Below are positions 35,682 through 46,139 of a stretch of DNA of 64,000 nt, piece after piece. This DNA is from Beverwykella pulmonaria. Lineage: Eukaryota; Ascomycota; Dothideomycetes; Pleosporales; Melanommataceae. A model generated the notes under the pieces. It ran no database searches. It saw nothing but the letters and a program-made list of their open reading frames with translations, and was not told the DNA's origin. Location: NCBI GenBank assembly GCA_001599595.1, contig BCHH01000010.1, forward strand, positions 1,113,392-1,177,391. Direction: 5' to 3'. Position 1 is the stretch's first letter. The number at the start of each line of letters is the position of its first letter. A program made the position numbers and the translations under genes.

Positions 35682-37314
35682 ATGGGCCCTCCTCCGCAGA
35701 ATGCCGATGAATTGCAATTAGAACAGCTCGGCCATAAGGGGGAGTTTAAAAGGAATTTCTCTCCCCTGTCTATGCTTGGTCTGGCGTTTGCTATCCTCAA
35801 CTCCTGGACCGCACTCTCAGCATCCTTGTCTCTCGCGCTTCCCTCAGGGGGTTCGACTAGCGTCGTTTGGGGTCTTGTGACGGCTGGTGTGTGTAATCTC
35901 TGTCTGGCCGCCTCGCTAGCAGAGTTCTTGTCCGCCTACCCGACCGCAGGTGGTCAGTATCATTGGGTCGCTGTAATAGCATGGAAGAAATGGGTTCCTC
36001 TACTCTCTTGGATTACCGGCTGGATCAACGTCTCGGGCTGGATAGCTCTTGTGGCATCTGGAGGCCTTCTCGGATCACAGCTCATCATCGGAATCATTTC
36101 GCTCTACAGCCCGAACTATGCCCCCGAACGCTGGCATCAATTCCTTATATACATTGGCTACAACGTTGCCGCATTCGTCATAAACGCCTTCATGAACGAC
36201 CTCCTGCCACTCGTCAATAAGGCTGCGTTTATTTGGTCCATTACGGGATTCGTCGTCATTAGTATCACGGTACTTGCCTGCGCATCGCCAACTTACGCAT
36301 CCGCTGAATTTGTCTTCACGGAATTCATAAACGAAACAGGATGGCCTGATGGGATCGCGTGGCTGCTCGGCCTCCTCCAAGGTGGACTGGGATTAACTGC
36401 ATACGACGCTGTTGCCCACATGATTGAGGAGATTCCGAACGCGGCTGTGGAAGGACCTAAGATCATGATATATTGCGTGGGCATGGGAACCGTCACTGGA
36501 TTGATCTTCTTGATCGTTCTTCTCTTTGTCTCTGGTGGAGACACAGATGCTATCATCTCATCAACCGCTGGACCTTTACTGCAGATTCTTTATAACGCAA
36601 CACAAAATCGCGCTGGCGCTGTCTGTCTTCTCATATTTCCACTCATCTGCCTTCTCTTCGCAACTACCTCCATCATGACTACCTCATCTCGGATGACCTA
36701 TGCGTTTGCACGGGACGGCGGCCTGCCCCGCTCCAAGTTTTTCGCAAAAGTACACACGCGGCTCGGGCTTCCGCTCAATGCCCTTTGCCTAACGACCATT
36801 CTCGTGATCATCTTCGGATGTATCTTCCTCGGGTCGAGCAGCGCTTTCAACGCCATCATCTCGGCATCTGTCGTCGCGCTAGGGGTCAGCTACGCGATTC
36901 CTATCTCTATCAACTGCCTCCGCGGTAGGAGGATGTTGCCGCCCCGCGCCTTCGTACTCCCTAGTGCGCTCGCTTGGTTTGCGAATCTGCTTGGTATCGT
37001 ATATGTCATCGTCACGACCGTCCTGTTCGTGTTTCCACCGGAGCTTCCTGTCACCGCAAGCAATATGAGTATGTATAACATCCTAGTGCATACCAGAGTT
37101 AACGCGATTAGATTACTGCATTGTTGCGTTCGCGATCATTATTATCATTAGCACCATTCAGTGGTTCGTGGATGGACGAAAGAACTTTACAGGTCCAAGG
37201 TCAGAAATGGGAATAGACGTACTTGAGGCGATAAACAGCCACGGAATGGCGCCTGATGTGATCGATCCGAAGCTTGCTGAAGAGATCGAAAACGGAGATC
37301 AGCACCCATACTAA
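35682..37314 (+). CDS. Amino acid / GABA-type permease (APC superfamily)
   Basis: Exons 35682-37068 and 37112-37314, joined across a 43-nt intron (GTATGT...GATTAG), give 529 residues. The unspliced frame ends in a stop, but splicing gives MNYCIVAFAIIIIISTIQWF and then the conserved FTGPR tail, which supports the intron. About twelve hydrophobic segments are visible. Family marks are the first helix with the unwound loop (FAILNSWTALSASLSLALPSGG), SAYPTAGGQYHWVA, and GLTAYDAVAHMIEEIPNA. These match fungal GABA/choline-type permeases of the APC superfamily in the plasma membrane. The solute cannot be fixed from sequence. The ATG at 35682 was chosen, since upstream in-frame residues are an unconserved leader. 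Confidence 0.88.
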
Positions 37315-37528
37315 GGCATTAGGCGTACTAGGTGTGAGATAAGCCAAGGCGGGGATACCGTCTTTGCGTAGAAGTTGTATGCCATTGTCAATCAATCCTT
37401 TCCACTAGTATGGCTCAACTCACCAAAAAAAATGCCCCCCTTACTATGTAAGGGGAAACCCACCCACCCGGGCTCAGATTGGCAGAGAGCAGCCCTGGCT
37501 CTGTCGCGCCCAGCCACCCGGACTCGTC
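37315..37528. other. Short spacer after the permease
   Basis: Contains the permease 3' end region; nothing else recognised. Confidence 0.4.
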
Positions 37529-37889
37529 GTGTTCACACAGGTCCGGCCTGAATGAGAACCACCCCTCTGACGCGCAGACACAGCTAACTGTTTACAAGCA
37601 GCTGTGTGCAGCACGACAAAGGCCTTATGGAATCCGCAAGGATGGTGGACTGAAACAGGACAGCGGCTGATGCAAAGACTAAACAATGAAGCGGGTGGAG
37701 GACGGCCGTGTTCACACAGGTCCGGCCTGAATGAGAACCACCCCTCTGACGCGCAGATACAGCTAACTGTTGATAAGCAGCTGTATGCAGCACGAAAAAG
37801 GCCTTGTGGAATCCGCAAGGATGGTGGACTGAAACAGGACAGCGGCTGATGCCAAACACTAAACAATGAAACGGGTGGAGGACGGCCGT
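37529..37889. repeat. 179-bp tandem duplication
   Basis: Two nearly identical copies start at about 37531 and 37710 (GTTCACACAGGTCCGGCCTG in each), differing by a few substitutions. 179 is not a multiple of three, so the long minus-strand ORF (37474-38148) that spans them reads the two copies in different frames and is unlikely to be a gene. Confidence 0.85.
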
Positions 37890-37945
37890 GTTGGCGCGTG
37901 CGAAGGGTACGATTCGGGCGAGGGTGAAAGAGCGTGAACAATGGT

Positions 37946-38005
37946 GATGGGGAGTTGAACGGAGCGGAAAATGCTGATGGCGAGTTGAACGGAGCGGAAA
38001 ATGGT
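37946..38005. repeat. 2 x 30-bp tandem repeat
   Basis: Two copies of GATGGSGAGTTGAACGGAGC plus ten bases, at 37946-37975 and 37976-38005, differing at two positions. Confidence 0.8.
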
Positions 38006-38621
38006 GGATTTATATAGAGAAGCGCCAAGTAGGCTGCAGCAGACGACAAATTGGCACCCAGCCCCCCGTCCCCAAGATGGTTAACAATAATAACGTGCTT
38101 TGTTTCTGGGGCAAACCGAGCTCGCCGATTTCCTACATGTTGATTCAAGGAACCATGTCTGTGCGCGTGCCGCCCGGATTCGCGTCTGCCTCACGCTCTT
38201 TCCTTTCTGTGTCGGCCTGTGAGTCACTTGATGAGTCACTTTGATGTTTGCTTTTGTGACCCACCTCTAGGTTTAAAAGTGTAAAACATGATGATAAACG
38301 AAGTGAATCGAAATATCCTAGTAACTTCAGGAAAATAAATCAAACGAGATTCTATTAGTAGTGTGAATGAAATAGATAGAATTGGGCTGAGGCCTATACA
38401 AATGCTAAGACATTACTGCGGAGTGCTCTTACTCAAAATTCATACTTTACAATGACGGTGCTAGTTCTTTCAGTAAAGGTTTTTGCTCACACCTTCAACC
38501 TTCAACCTCAACAATGGTGGGGCAGGGCAGTCTATCATGGTACACAATCTCAAGCTTAGGAGTAGTTTGCAATCATTCACTCCGCGCCACTTAGTATCTG
38601 CCCGCTCTACTCTTTCACCAT
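38006..38621. other. Intergenic, holds one copy of a dispersed segment
   Basis: About 38214-38260 resembles 14382-14428. The remainder is AT-rich without ORFs of note. Confidence 0.4.
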
Positions 38622-39134
38622 ATGGCGCCCGCTAGCTTTTTTTCATCCTTTCTCACCGTTGCTACAACTCTTCTACACCTCTCTGCTCACGCAACCGCTA
38701 CACCAACACCAACAACCACCTGCACTGCGCACAGCGATCTTATTCCAGCACAATGCTTTCTCTCTCTCTTTCTAGGCGCTGGCTATGGAAACATCTTGCA
38801 CGCGCCGCCCTACCCAACCTGCGCCAGAATCCCCAAAGAGATACGAGAAGCGCAGATGAATTTCCTGTTAGGACACTCAGTCGCCGCGTTCGTGGGGTTC
38901 ACTGATTTGGCGCTATACTTGAATGCGAAGTTCAAGATCCTTGCTAACCAGATTGCCGCCGCGCTCGTGGCGAGCACAGTGGTCGATTACTGGTACCACT
39001 AGAGCGATTTCATTGCGGGGAGCCTGTTGGGATCCTTGCTGCATGTGGCGTACAGGATGGTGTTTGGTAGCGTTTATGATGAGAGGTTAATCTTGTGTCC
39101 GGCGGTACTGAGACAGGACCAGGAGCGTGTGTGA
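38622..39134 (+). pseudogene. Broken PAP2 (phosphatidic acid phosphatase) gene
   Basis: The frame starts MAPASFFSSFL with a signal-like hydrophobic segment and has a central block NFLLGHSVAAFVGF that corresponds to the PAP2 PSGH motif. The next helix is LALYLNAKFKIL. A shortened end follows: STVVDYWYH, then an in-frame TAG (39000-39002), then SDFIAGSLLGSLLHVAYRM in the same frame, which corresponds to the family's last motif (HxxxDxxxG). The stretch between PSGH and the last motif is about 20 residues shorter than usual, and the N-terminal membrane segments and KxxxxxxRP motif are missing. The gene is therefore truncated and carries a stop inside the active-site block. An active form would dephosphorylate phosphatidic acid or diacylglycerol pyrophosphate in membranes. 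Confidence 0.72.
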
Positions 39135-39550
39135 GCGTTCTTGACTATATAGGGAATTGGATAAAGGTGCATGCTATATTGGATGTTTCTTAGTGTTCTT
39201 GATCGGAGCTATTTGACTTGGGACTTTGTTAGTAAGTAGTGTTTTGGGAAAGTGGGTTAAGATGAGATTGGTAAGCCCGGTTTCTTTATTGCTACAAGTC
39301 AGGATGCGGGCGTTGATCCTACTTACTCGTTTCTCCTTTTCGTCTATATATATACTATTCTTGCTTCGTCCCATCTCTTTCAGTTCTACAATATATAGAG
39401 GGCGCTAAGCTCATATCTGTGCTCCAACTCTTTGCCTCACCGGGTCTATAGAATACAGTATAGTTACCTTTCCAAGATACTCTATCTCCCTCCTTCCCTC
39501 TCTGTTTCTGTACAACCTCAGGTATAATACACCTGCCCATAACCCAAAGC
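39135..39550. other. Spacer, no gene recognised
   Basis: A short AT-rich stretch between the dead PAP2 gene and the 3' end of the MoaC ORF. Confidence 0.45.
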
Positions 39551-42466
39551 TCAAACGCGCCTACTAACCCACCCCTCCTCCCTCCACACTCCACTCCGCC
39601 CTCCCTCCTTCACAACAACCCTAACATCACAAATCCTCATCCCTTTATCCACTGCTTTACACATATCTACAACTGTCAGCGCGCTTGCCGTAACTGCGGT
39701 TAACGCTTCCATCTCCACGCCCGTGGCGCCAGTACATTCTACTTTCGCCTCGATACTAACACCCCCACATTCATCTCCCCCTTCTCCATCAAAAAGAGAT
39801 AGCTCAACGACCGCGTGCGTGAGCGTGATAGGGTGGCAGAGGGGGATAATATCCGGTGTGCGCTTCGCGGCCATGATGCCTGCTATGCGGGATACAGATA
39901 ATACGTCACCCTTTTTTAAAGAGTTGGATCGGATTAGTGACAAGGGAGTGGGAGTGGAGAAGTAAACGACGCCTGCGGCGATGGCAGTGCGGTGCGTGGC
40001 GGGTTTGGAAGTGACGGAGACCATGTGTGCGGTTCCTGTGGATGTGAGGTGCGGGAGGGTCGGTTTTGATTCTCGTGTGGCGATCGCTGTGTTCTTTCGA
40101 TCATCGGTTTGGGGGTTTGGAGGTCGTTCTAGTGAAGAGGAAGATGTTGAATAGGCGCGCACGCCTAATTCTAGCGTCCTAGCTCTTCGAAAGCGGCTAT
40201 CGGACCTGCTCTGCCAACTAAATGACGAATCGCCCATCACGGTCCCTTCCCCCTTCATCGCCTTCCAACCCTCTGTCTTCTGCCTCTTCTTCTCCACCTC
40301 CTCCTCCCCTCCCTCCTCCTCGCTCTTATCTCTCAACCACCCTATCTGCGCATCAAACTCCCCCATATCCAATTTCCCCTCCGCATCCCCATCCATTTTT
40401 CCTCTCTTCTCAAACACCTCGACCCATCTCCTACCCATTCTCTCTGCAGCCTCATTTTCCAAATCATGCTCGCGCACCATCTGATCTAGCAACGCCTTGA
40501 TTTGCTCATCCGGCACCTCAACCATACCAGGTACGTCGTTGAAGCGCGTTACCCATTTGTTGGCCAGGATCTTGAGCCAAGTTTTTAGCACGGCACGATT
40601 TTTAGACCTCCAGACTTCGTAGGGTAAGATGTCGATGCGCGGGTAGGCATTTTTGAGTCGGTTTTGTAAGGAGAAGAGTTGCGATTGCATGTCGGTAACG
40701 TGCGAGTCGAAATTTATGGTGAGCCCGTCATCAATGACAAGGGTCCCCTGGGCAGGGAAGGCGGATTTGAGGTTGTCGGTTAAGGTGCGCTGGGTTGAGG
40801 GTTTTTGTGGCTCGGGCCAACTTGGGGGAAAGGAAATGACCTTCTCGAAGACCTTTTCCGTTCTCACATCAAACTTCAACAGAGCGGTTGGACTGTCCCC
40901 TACTTGCATGTTCCCCGCGGCCTCTCCCTCTCCCTCTCCCTCTCCCTTATTCTCTAATTCGGTTGATTCCTGGCCACTAACAACAATCCGATTATGATTT
41001 GAGTCACTAATCGGACCTATCGTCAAGGCTCCATAAGCTTGGGCCTTTGCTGCCTCGGTAGTGTTAATAGCTCCAGCCTGCAACTGCTTTAGCATCCTTT
41101 GCGTATGTTGAATCTTCGTAGCGCGCTCTTCCGAGGGCTCGGCTCCTGCCGTGACTGTCTTAAGGGTGGAGATGGAATTTACGATTTCACGGAGCTGATG
41201 TAGGCGGCTGTGCGCTGTTTGTCCGGGCGAGCCATTAGTTTCCTGGTCCAGATCCTGGAGATTGGATGACGCCTTGTGAGTTGAGTCTGGGACTTTGAAG
41301 CTCTGCAGGGCTTCATTGGAAAACGCATTTCTGCGCGTCCCAGGTGGACTTTCTTCTGCATGCGAAGTGCCCCATCTATGGTCAGCCGGGTTGGACACCG
41401 GTTCCATGGATTTAGGCGCATTTCTCCTCTTCTTATTGAGCTTCGCTAATTCAAACTCCTTCTCTTGCCTCCTCTGCAACAAAGTCTTCTTACTACTCCG
41501 CCTGGCATCCTGCCTCGCATCCTGTGCATCTAGTAGCCCGCCATACCTATACTTCTGCAGGAAGAACTTGAACTGTTTTAGTGCCTTCTCCATACTCTCG
41601 ATATCTTCCCAATAACGGCTTTCGATCCTCTTGCGCGCGATTTCTTTCACGTCTGCCTCTCCCTTCGATCTATATACCACGAAGAGCGCCTTCTTTCTCT
41701 TGCGCCACATCGCGCGCTTCGTCACTCGTCCGATGTAGTCACCTTCGGGCTGGGTATTGAAGGCGTCCCAATCGCCCGGGTCCTGGGTGGGAGGGTTTAA
41801 CTTCTCCATGGCGATGCGAGATTCGAGGGTGACTATTTTGTTCTCCAGCTCTGTGAGAGAGGGGGGCTGGGCAGGTCTTTTTGGCGCTGGAACGTTGATC
41901 TCGCCCATCAAGGCGGCCACGTTTGCCTTGCTATCCATCTCAAACTCATAGCCCTCAGCCAAATCGTCATCGCTTTTCCGCTGGTCCTCCATGGCTGGGG
42001 CCCTCTGTCCCTGCTTTGCCATTTTTATCAGCTTCTGTTGTGCAAATTTGCCGGTTTCCCCTTTGCTATTCTTGGCATCTCGGAGCAGCCTCTGGTATTC
42101 CTTGGGGTCCATGTTCTCTGGGGCTAGCGCTTGATCTTCTTCGAGGGCTATTTCTTTCAAGGCGCGTAGCATTGATGCGTCTTTCCGTATTCTCTCTTCA
42201 TCTTGCAACTCGGCTCTTAGATCTGCGTTCTTGATCTTGTTGATCGGCTTTTTGTCCATTTGAGGATGATAGTTACGGGCGTTCGTCATGAGACTTGGCG
42301 CAAGTGACGGATATAGAAAGGGGAGATGTGGCAAAGGCATGGTGGACCATGAGCGAAGATGTGATACGTTGGGATTGGTGAAAGGGTGGCGGTTCCGGTA
42401 AGAGGAGGGCGTATGAGTGGGAACTGGACGAGTCGACGGGTCTGCACTAAGATTAGCATTGGGCAT
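39551..42466 (-). CDS. moaC: MoaC domain protein (cPMP synthase) with a long extra N-terminal region
   Basis: The C-terminal about 150 residues are MoaC/MOCS1B: LTHLTSTG-like start (PHLTSTGTAHMVSVTSK), then HRTAIAAGVVYFS, GIMAAKRTPDIIPLCHPI, KVECTGATGVEMEALTAV and the DMCKAVDKGM signature. With MoaA it turns a GTP-derived intermediate into cyclic pyranopterin monophosphate. In front are about 820 residues not seen in standard MoaC. They hold a charged, coiled-coil-like region (AELQDEERIRKDASMLRAL; LLQRRQEKEFELAKLNKKRR), a helical block YPRIDILPYEVWRSKNRAVL, and a Gly-Glu run coded by a CTCCCT microsatellite near 40921. The ATG at 42466 is the best start for an independent protein, with a TATATA at 42506-42511 only about 40 nt upstream. 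The same frame can instead be reached by splicing from the MoaA gene. Confidence 0.82.
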   Translation of the reverse strand: MPNANLSADPSTRPVPTHTPSSYRNRHPFTNPNVSHLRSWSTMPLPHLPFLYPSLAPSLMTNARNYHPQMDKKPINKIKNADLRAELQDEERIRKDASMLRALKEIALEEDQALAPENMDPKEYQRLLRDAKNSKGETGKFAQQKLIKMAKQGQRAPAMEDQRKSDDDLAEGYEFEMDSKANVAALMGEINVPAPKRPAQPPSLTELENKIVTLESRIAMEKLNPPTQDPGDWDAFNTQPEGDYIGRVTKRAMWRKRKKALFVVYRSKGEADVKEIARKRIESRYWEDIESMEKALKQFKFFLQKYRYGGLLDAQDARQDARRSSKKTLLQRRQEKEFELAKLNKKRRNAPKSMEPVSNPADHRWGTSHAEESPPGTRRNAFSNEALQSFKVPDSTHKASSNLQDLDQETNGSPGQTAHSRLHQLREIVNSISTLKTVTAGAEPSEERATKIQHTQRMLKQLQAGAINTTEAAKAQAYGALTIGPISDSNHNRIVVSGQESTELENKGEGEGEGEAAGNMQVGDSPTALLKFDVRTEKVFEKVISFPPSWPEPQKPSTQRTLTDNLKSAFPAQGTLVIDDGLTINFDSHVTDMQSQLFSLQNRLKNAYPRIDILPYEVWRSKNRAVLKTWLKILANKWVTRFNDVPGMVEVPDEQIKALLDQMVREHDLENEAAERMGRRWVEVFEKRGKMDGDAEGKLDMGEFDAQIGWLRDKSEEEGGEEEVEKKRQKTEGWKAMKGEGTVMGDSSFSWQSRSDSRFRRARTLELGVRAYSTSSSSLERPPNPQTDDRKNTAIATRESKPTLPHLTSTGTAHMVSVTSKPATHRTAIAAGVVYFSTPTPLSLIRSNSLKKGDVLSVSRIAGIMAAKRTPDIIPLCHPITLTHAVVELSLFDGEGGDECGGVSIEAKVECTGATGVEMEALTAVTASALTVVDMCKAVDKGMRICDVRVVVKEGGRSGVWREEGWVSRRV

Positions 42467-42660
42467 CACGGGTGGGGTAGTGCATGCGCGTGTGAACAAT
42501 TGGTGTATATAAGGACACAAGTTTGTTACATCCAAGTGTAGAATTTGAGCCAAAAGATATACAAACGCTCAGAACGCCATCCATGCTATAACAGTCGCCG
42601 TGATCTCGTGAAAACATCCGTGTCATGAAACAGAAACGAAGAACGAGAACGGATATAGCT

Positions 42661-44078
42661 TCACCCACCAATTAGAATCATTGGCCTGTTGGTCATGTTC
42701 TTGAGATCCCCCATATCAGCGTGCTTCTCTGCTTTCCTTTTGACGGCTACGCCAATGACTTGGAGGAGCTCCCTTTCGCGCTCTCCCCATCCGAGGGTGG
42801 TCTGGTCGCCAAGCCTGCCTTCTTTTCGGTCCATTTCGATCTGTTTGATGCACTCAAAAGCTTCTTCATCGATTGGCTTGCCATCATTGTCTTTCCGCAA
42901 AAGATCACGGAGAGAGACTTCATCGTTGCCGTGCAAGCACACCTTCAGATTTCCATCGCCGGTGATGCGCAGCCGATTACAAGTTCCACAGAAGTCATTC
43001 GTCATACTCGTGATGAAACCCACCTTGCCAACGAAACCTGGCACCTCAAACGTCTTGCTCGTATCATTCTTGTGCCCATGTACACTCCTCAGATTTGGGT
43101 ATTTGGCTCTGATGATATCCAGCATTTCCTGGAAACCTATCATTTTGCCTTCGCTCCACTTATTCCCGCCGAATGGCATGTACTCAATGAAGCGCACCTC
43201 GATATCTTTCTCGCGACCGAGCTCAACGAACGGCACAATATCTCGCTCATTGAGCCCGCGCATCACCACGCAATTGACTTTGAGCTTGAGATTGGCACCG
43301 AGTTTCTTCATTTCCAATATCCGGTCAATGCACTTCATCACAGCGTCGAAGCCTTTCCGCCTTGTCATGATCTGGAACTGGTACGGGTCCAATGTGTCAA
43401 GGCTGAGGTTCACGCCCGTCAAGCCCGCTTCCACCATGCTGTCCAGCTTCCGGTGTAACGAGATGCCGTTCGTTGTCAGGGCGAGCTCGCGGAGGCCTTT
43501 GGTGCGGAGGGCGCCTATAGATTGCATCAGCGGCAGAATGTCGCGACGCACAGTGGGCTCGCCGCCAGTCAGGCGGATCTTGGTGACGCCTTGCGAGACG
43601 AAGAGAGACGAGAGGTAGACGATTTCGGGGGTCGTGAGGAGGTGCGCGGGGGGCGAAAGCGGGACACCCTCTGCGTTATCGTCAGTTATCGAGTTCGCGA
43701 TTCGACATTTGGAGAGTCGTGCGTACCCTCGGGCATGCAGTACAAACACCGCAGGTTGCAGCGTTCGGTGATGCTGATCCGCAAGTAGTCATGCTGGCGA
43801 TTAAACGAGTCGGTCAAAAACTCAGAGAACGGCTTCGCATTCTTTATCGCCTCCTTGCGCTGCTGCAGGTTAGGAGCGCGGGAAACTGGTGCAGGCCCAC
43901 CCGGAAGCCCTGGGAACTCTGCACCCGGCTCTTGCACAGCAGTATTCGTCGCGATGCCTCTCGCTGAATAGAGCACTCGTATCGAAGGTCTAGGGAGATG
44001 TTTGCCACAGTTGGCAACCCAACGCGAGGCATTGCGCGCCGCGGTCGGGGCCGGCCGTATCGACACCATGGGCGACAT
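42661..44078 (-). CDS. moaA: MoaA / MOCS1A radical SAM GTP 3',8-cyclase, ending in Gly-Gly
   Basis: Exons 44078-43727 and 43670-42661 with a 56-nt intron (branch CTGAC) give 453 residues. The basic N-terminus ([20 protein letters not shown]) suggests mitochondrial import. The radical SAM cluster is [16 protein letters not shown] (CxxxCxxC). The GGEP-type AdoMet site is [14 protein letters not shown], and the second iron-sulfur cluster is [20 protein letters not shown]. The protein ends RPMILIGG, and the terminal double glycine is known to be required for activity in MoaA and human MOCS1A. It catalyses the first step of molybdenum cofactor synthesis, GTP to a cyclised intermediate, and works with the MoaC protein encoded just downstream. 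Confidence 0.92.
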
Positions 44079-45174
44079 TACGTGGAATACGGAAGATCTC
44101 GTCCCACATTTGCAAGAGGAGATATGGAATATATACAAGAAATACACGACTAGGGGTTGACTCAGATTTCGTCACCGTGAGGGTGCGGTGTCGGCAGGGT
44201 TCTTTTTGGATGGGCAAGCGGTTCGGTGGTTTACTAAGCATCTCCGCTTTGGAGCTTGGAAGTGGGGGTTTGAATATCTCGTCACCAGCCGGAGATAGAC
44301 AGATAACAACTCTATATACCCAAAGCTACGAGCCCCAAGACCAGAACAGAAAGATGCATCTCGAAATGGCAGATTAATCAAAAATCGAACCTATAGACTA
44401 CACCATTCCTAATTCAGCTGGCGTTCTTTTCAGCCCTATGAGTTCAAATCTCTCGACAGACAATTGGTTTTGAAAAGGAAAGGTGATCAAGCTGGATCAG
44501 TACTATAATAAATATAAATTCATCGCGGAGAATCACTAGTGTGCGTTTAGGAGGATATTTAGGAGGAAGTAAAAGGCAGCAAGCAGATACTGACTCTAGT
44601 ATTTGGTATAATAAAGTTAATTCTTTGACTCTCTGCCTTCAATTGCACATCACCCTGCAATTCATCTAAATTGCAGGAATCCACGGTAGTACTGCTGCAT
44701 CTTGGTTATTCATCGGGAGAACCGTAAGTCCGATTTCCCAGGTATTTGTTTACTTGGAGCCAATAGTCGTTCACCAACAACATTCGTACTATAAGAAGCA
44801 CAATCATACAGATAGACATCCATTATCTGATTTTTATGTTCGTACCGTTATAATACTCACATCCTCCAAAATCCCAGGGGCGCTCTCTCTTGGTACAAAT
44901 GACACTCAACCAAGGATTTTAATTAGCCATCTGCACTTCATCTACCAATCCTTCGAATACGATCGCCAAGCCTGCGTCTTCACCTATTAATTCACTCACA
45001 TCGTGTAAATCACTGTATAATGGCAGGGTAGCATCCATCTCTGGCAGAAATAGGAAATTTAGCGCTAGGCTCGTAAAGTTGGTTTAAGAGCTAGGATTTG
45101 TACATCAATTGAACATATCCATTACGATCTCGTCTCCAAACCTAAAATCGACGTCGTGGTACCTATCCGCAACC
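44079..45174. other. Divergent promoter region, no gene recognised
   Basis: This lies between MoaA (-) and the DUF4360 gene (+), AT-rich in the middle. No ORF of interest. Elements of both promoters should be here, but none could be named with confidence. Confidence 0.45.
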
Positions 45175-45998
45175 ATGCATTTCGCAACTTTGGTCACCCT
45201 CCTCTTTGCTCTCCCAACCACCATACAAGCCCAATCCCTCCCTCATATCACCCTCACAACACTGAACTCCACCGACCACGACTGCCACTCCGGCAGCCTC
45301 TACAGCTCCAGGTACTTCCTTCCCTTACCTGATCTCTCTTCTCTTACTATCTCCTACTTACTGACTATCGCTCTCACAGTTAGCAGATCTCTCGCAACCA
45401 TCATCGGCATATACACTAACCTCCCACATAGTCCTAACAAACCCCCCCACTGACGCCACCAATACTACGTATTTGTACCAAGCCATTGATAGTTTCCGAC
45501 CCTTCATTGGCCCTGGAATCAGCATCAAAGATAGTATCAAGAACTGCACCATCTACCTCGATGTCAAGTTTTCTGAGCCAAAATGGCGACTCTTCGTGAA
45601 CCAAGGTGGAATGAGTGTGAAGGGGTACATGCCGATGGATGTTGGCACATCACTCGTTGTGATGGCGGTGTATGAGTGGGTTGGGACGTTTACGCAAGTA
45701 TGTGAATTACTGCGCGGGGAAGTGGTACCAAGCCTGAGTGACAACTGACGAGGCACAGGCCACGAATAAACTCGAGATCAAAGGGCCAAACAACGGAATA
45801 TTCACGCAAAAGTCAGTTGACTTGGCAGATAATGTTATTTCTTCGCCGTGCGACGGAGGGACGCTGAAGGTTAGGTATGTGGCCAGAGCTATGTCTACGT
45901 CTAGGCCTGTTGGCGAGATTCCGGTGGATCCGCAGCCAGATGAGGAGCGGTGGGATTTTGTTACTAGTCTTCAGTTGGGTGGGTGTGGGACGATGTGA
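45175..45998 (+). CDS. Secreted DUF4360 family protein
   Basis: Exon one (from 45175) encodes a signal peptide MHFATLVTLLFALPTTIQAQ and HDCHSGSLYSS. The middle exon (ending 45697) encodes ADLSQPSSAYTLTSHIV and the central block NCTIYLDVKFSEPKWRLFVN, GYMPMDVGTSLVVMAVYEW, as in DUF4360 beta-sandwich proteins. The last exon (45759-45998), joined by a phase-0 GTATGT-CACAG intron, adds the end LQLGGCGTM. The first junction is not resolved: the donor at 45312 joins to the plausible acceptors only with a stop or a frame change. This may be a one-base error or a broken gene. Members are small secreted fungal proteins of unknown function; some are candidate effectors by secretion alone. Confidence 0.7.
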
Positions 45999-46139
45999 CA
46001 TAATAAAAATTCGATAAAAAGCATTTGTAAAGCCGTGACGTATTTGATCGTTTATTGATTTTTCATTCGAGACGAGTCCACGTCCTAGAAGATGCAGCCA
46101 TCATCACAAGCAGGGTCTGTAGAATTATAAGCAATCTCC

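Noticed and set aside
37474..38148. 224-codon minus-strand ORF
   Set aside because: It spans a 179-bp tandem duplication, which puts the two copies in different frames; no coding pattern.
42689..43618. 309-codon plus-strand ORF
   Set aside because: This is antisense to the MoaA gene, whose motifs are unambiguous on the minus strand.
44440..44470. T-loop-like GAGTTCAAATCTC
   Set aside because: Only three pairs form, and no acceptor, D or anticodon arm can be found upstream.
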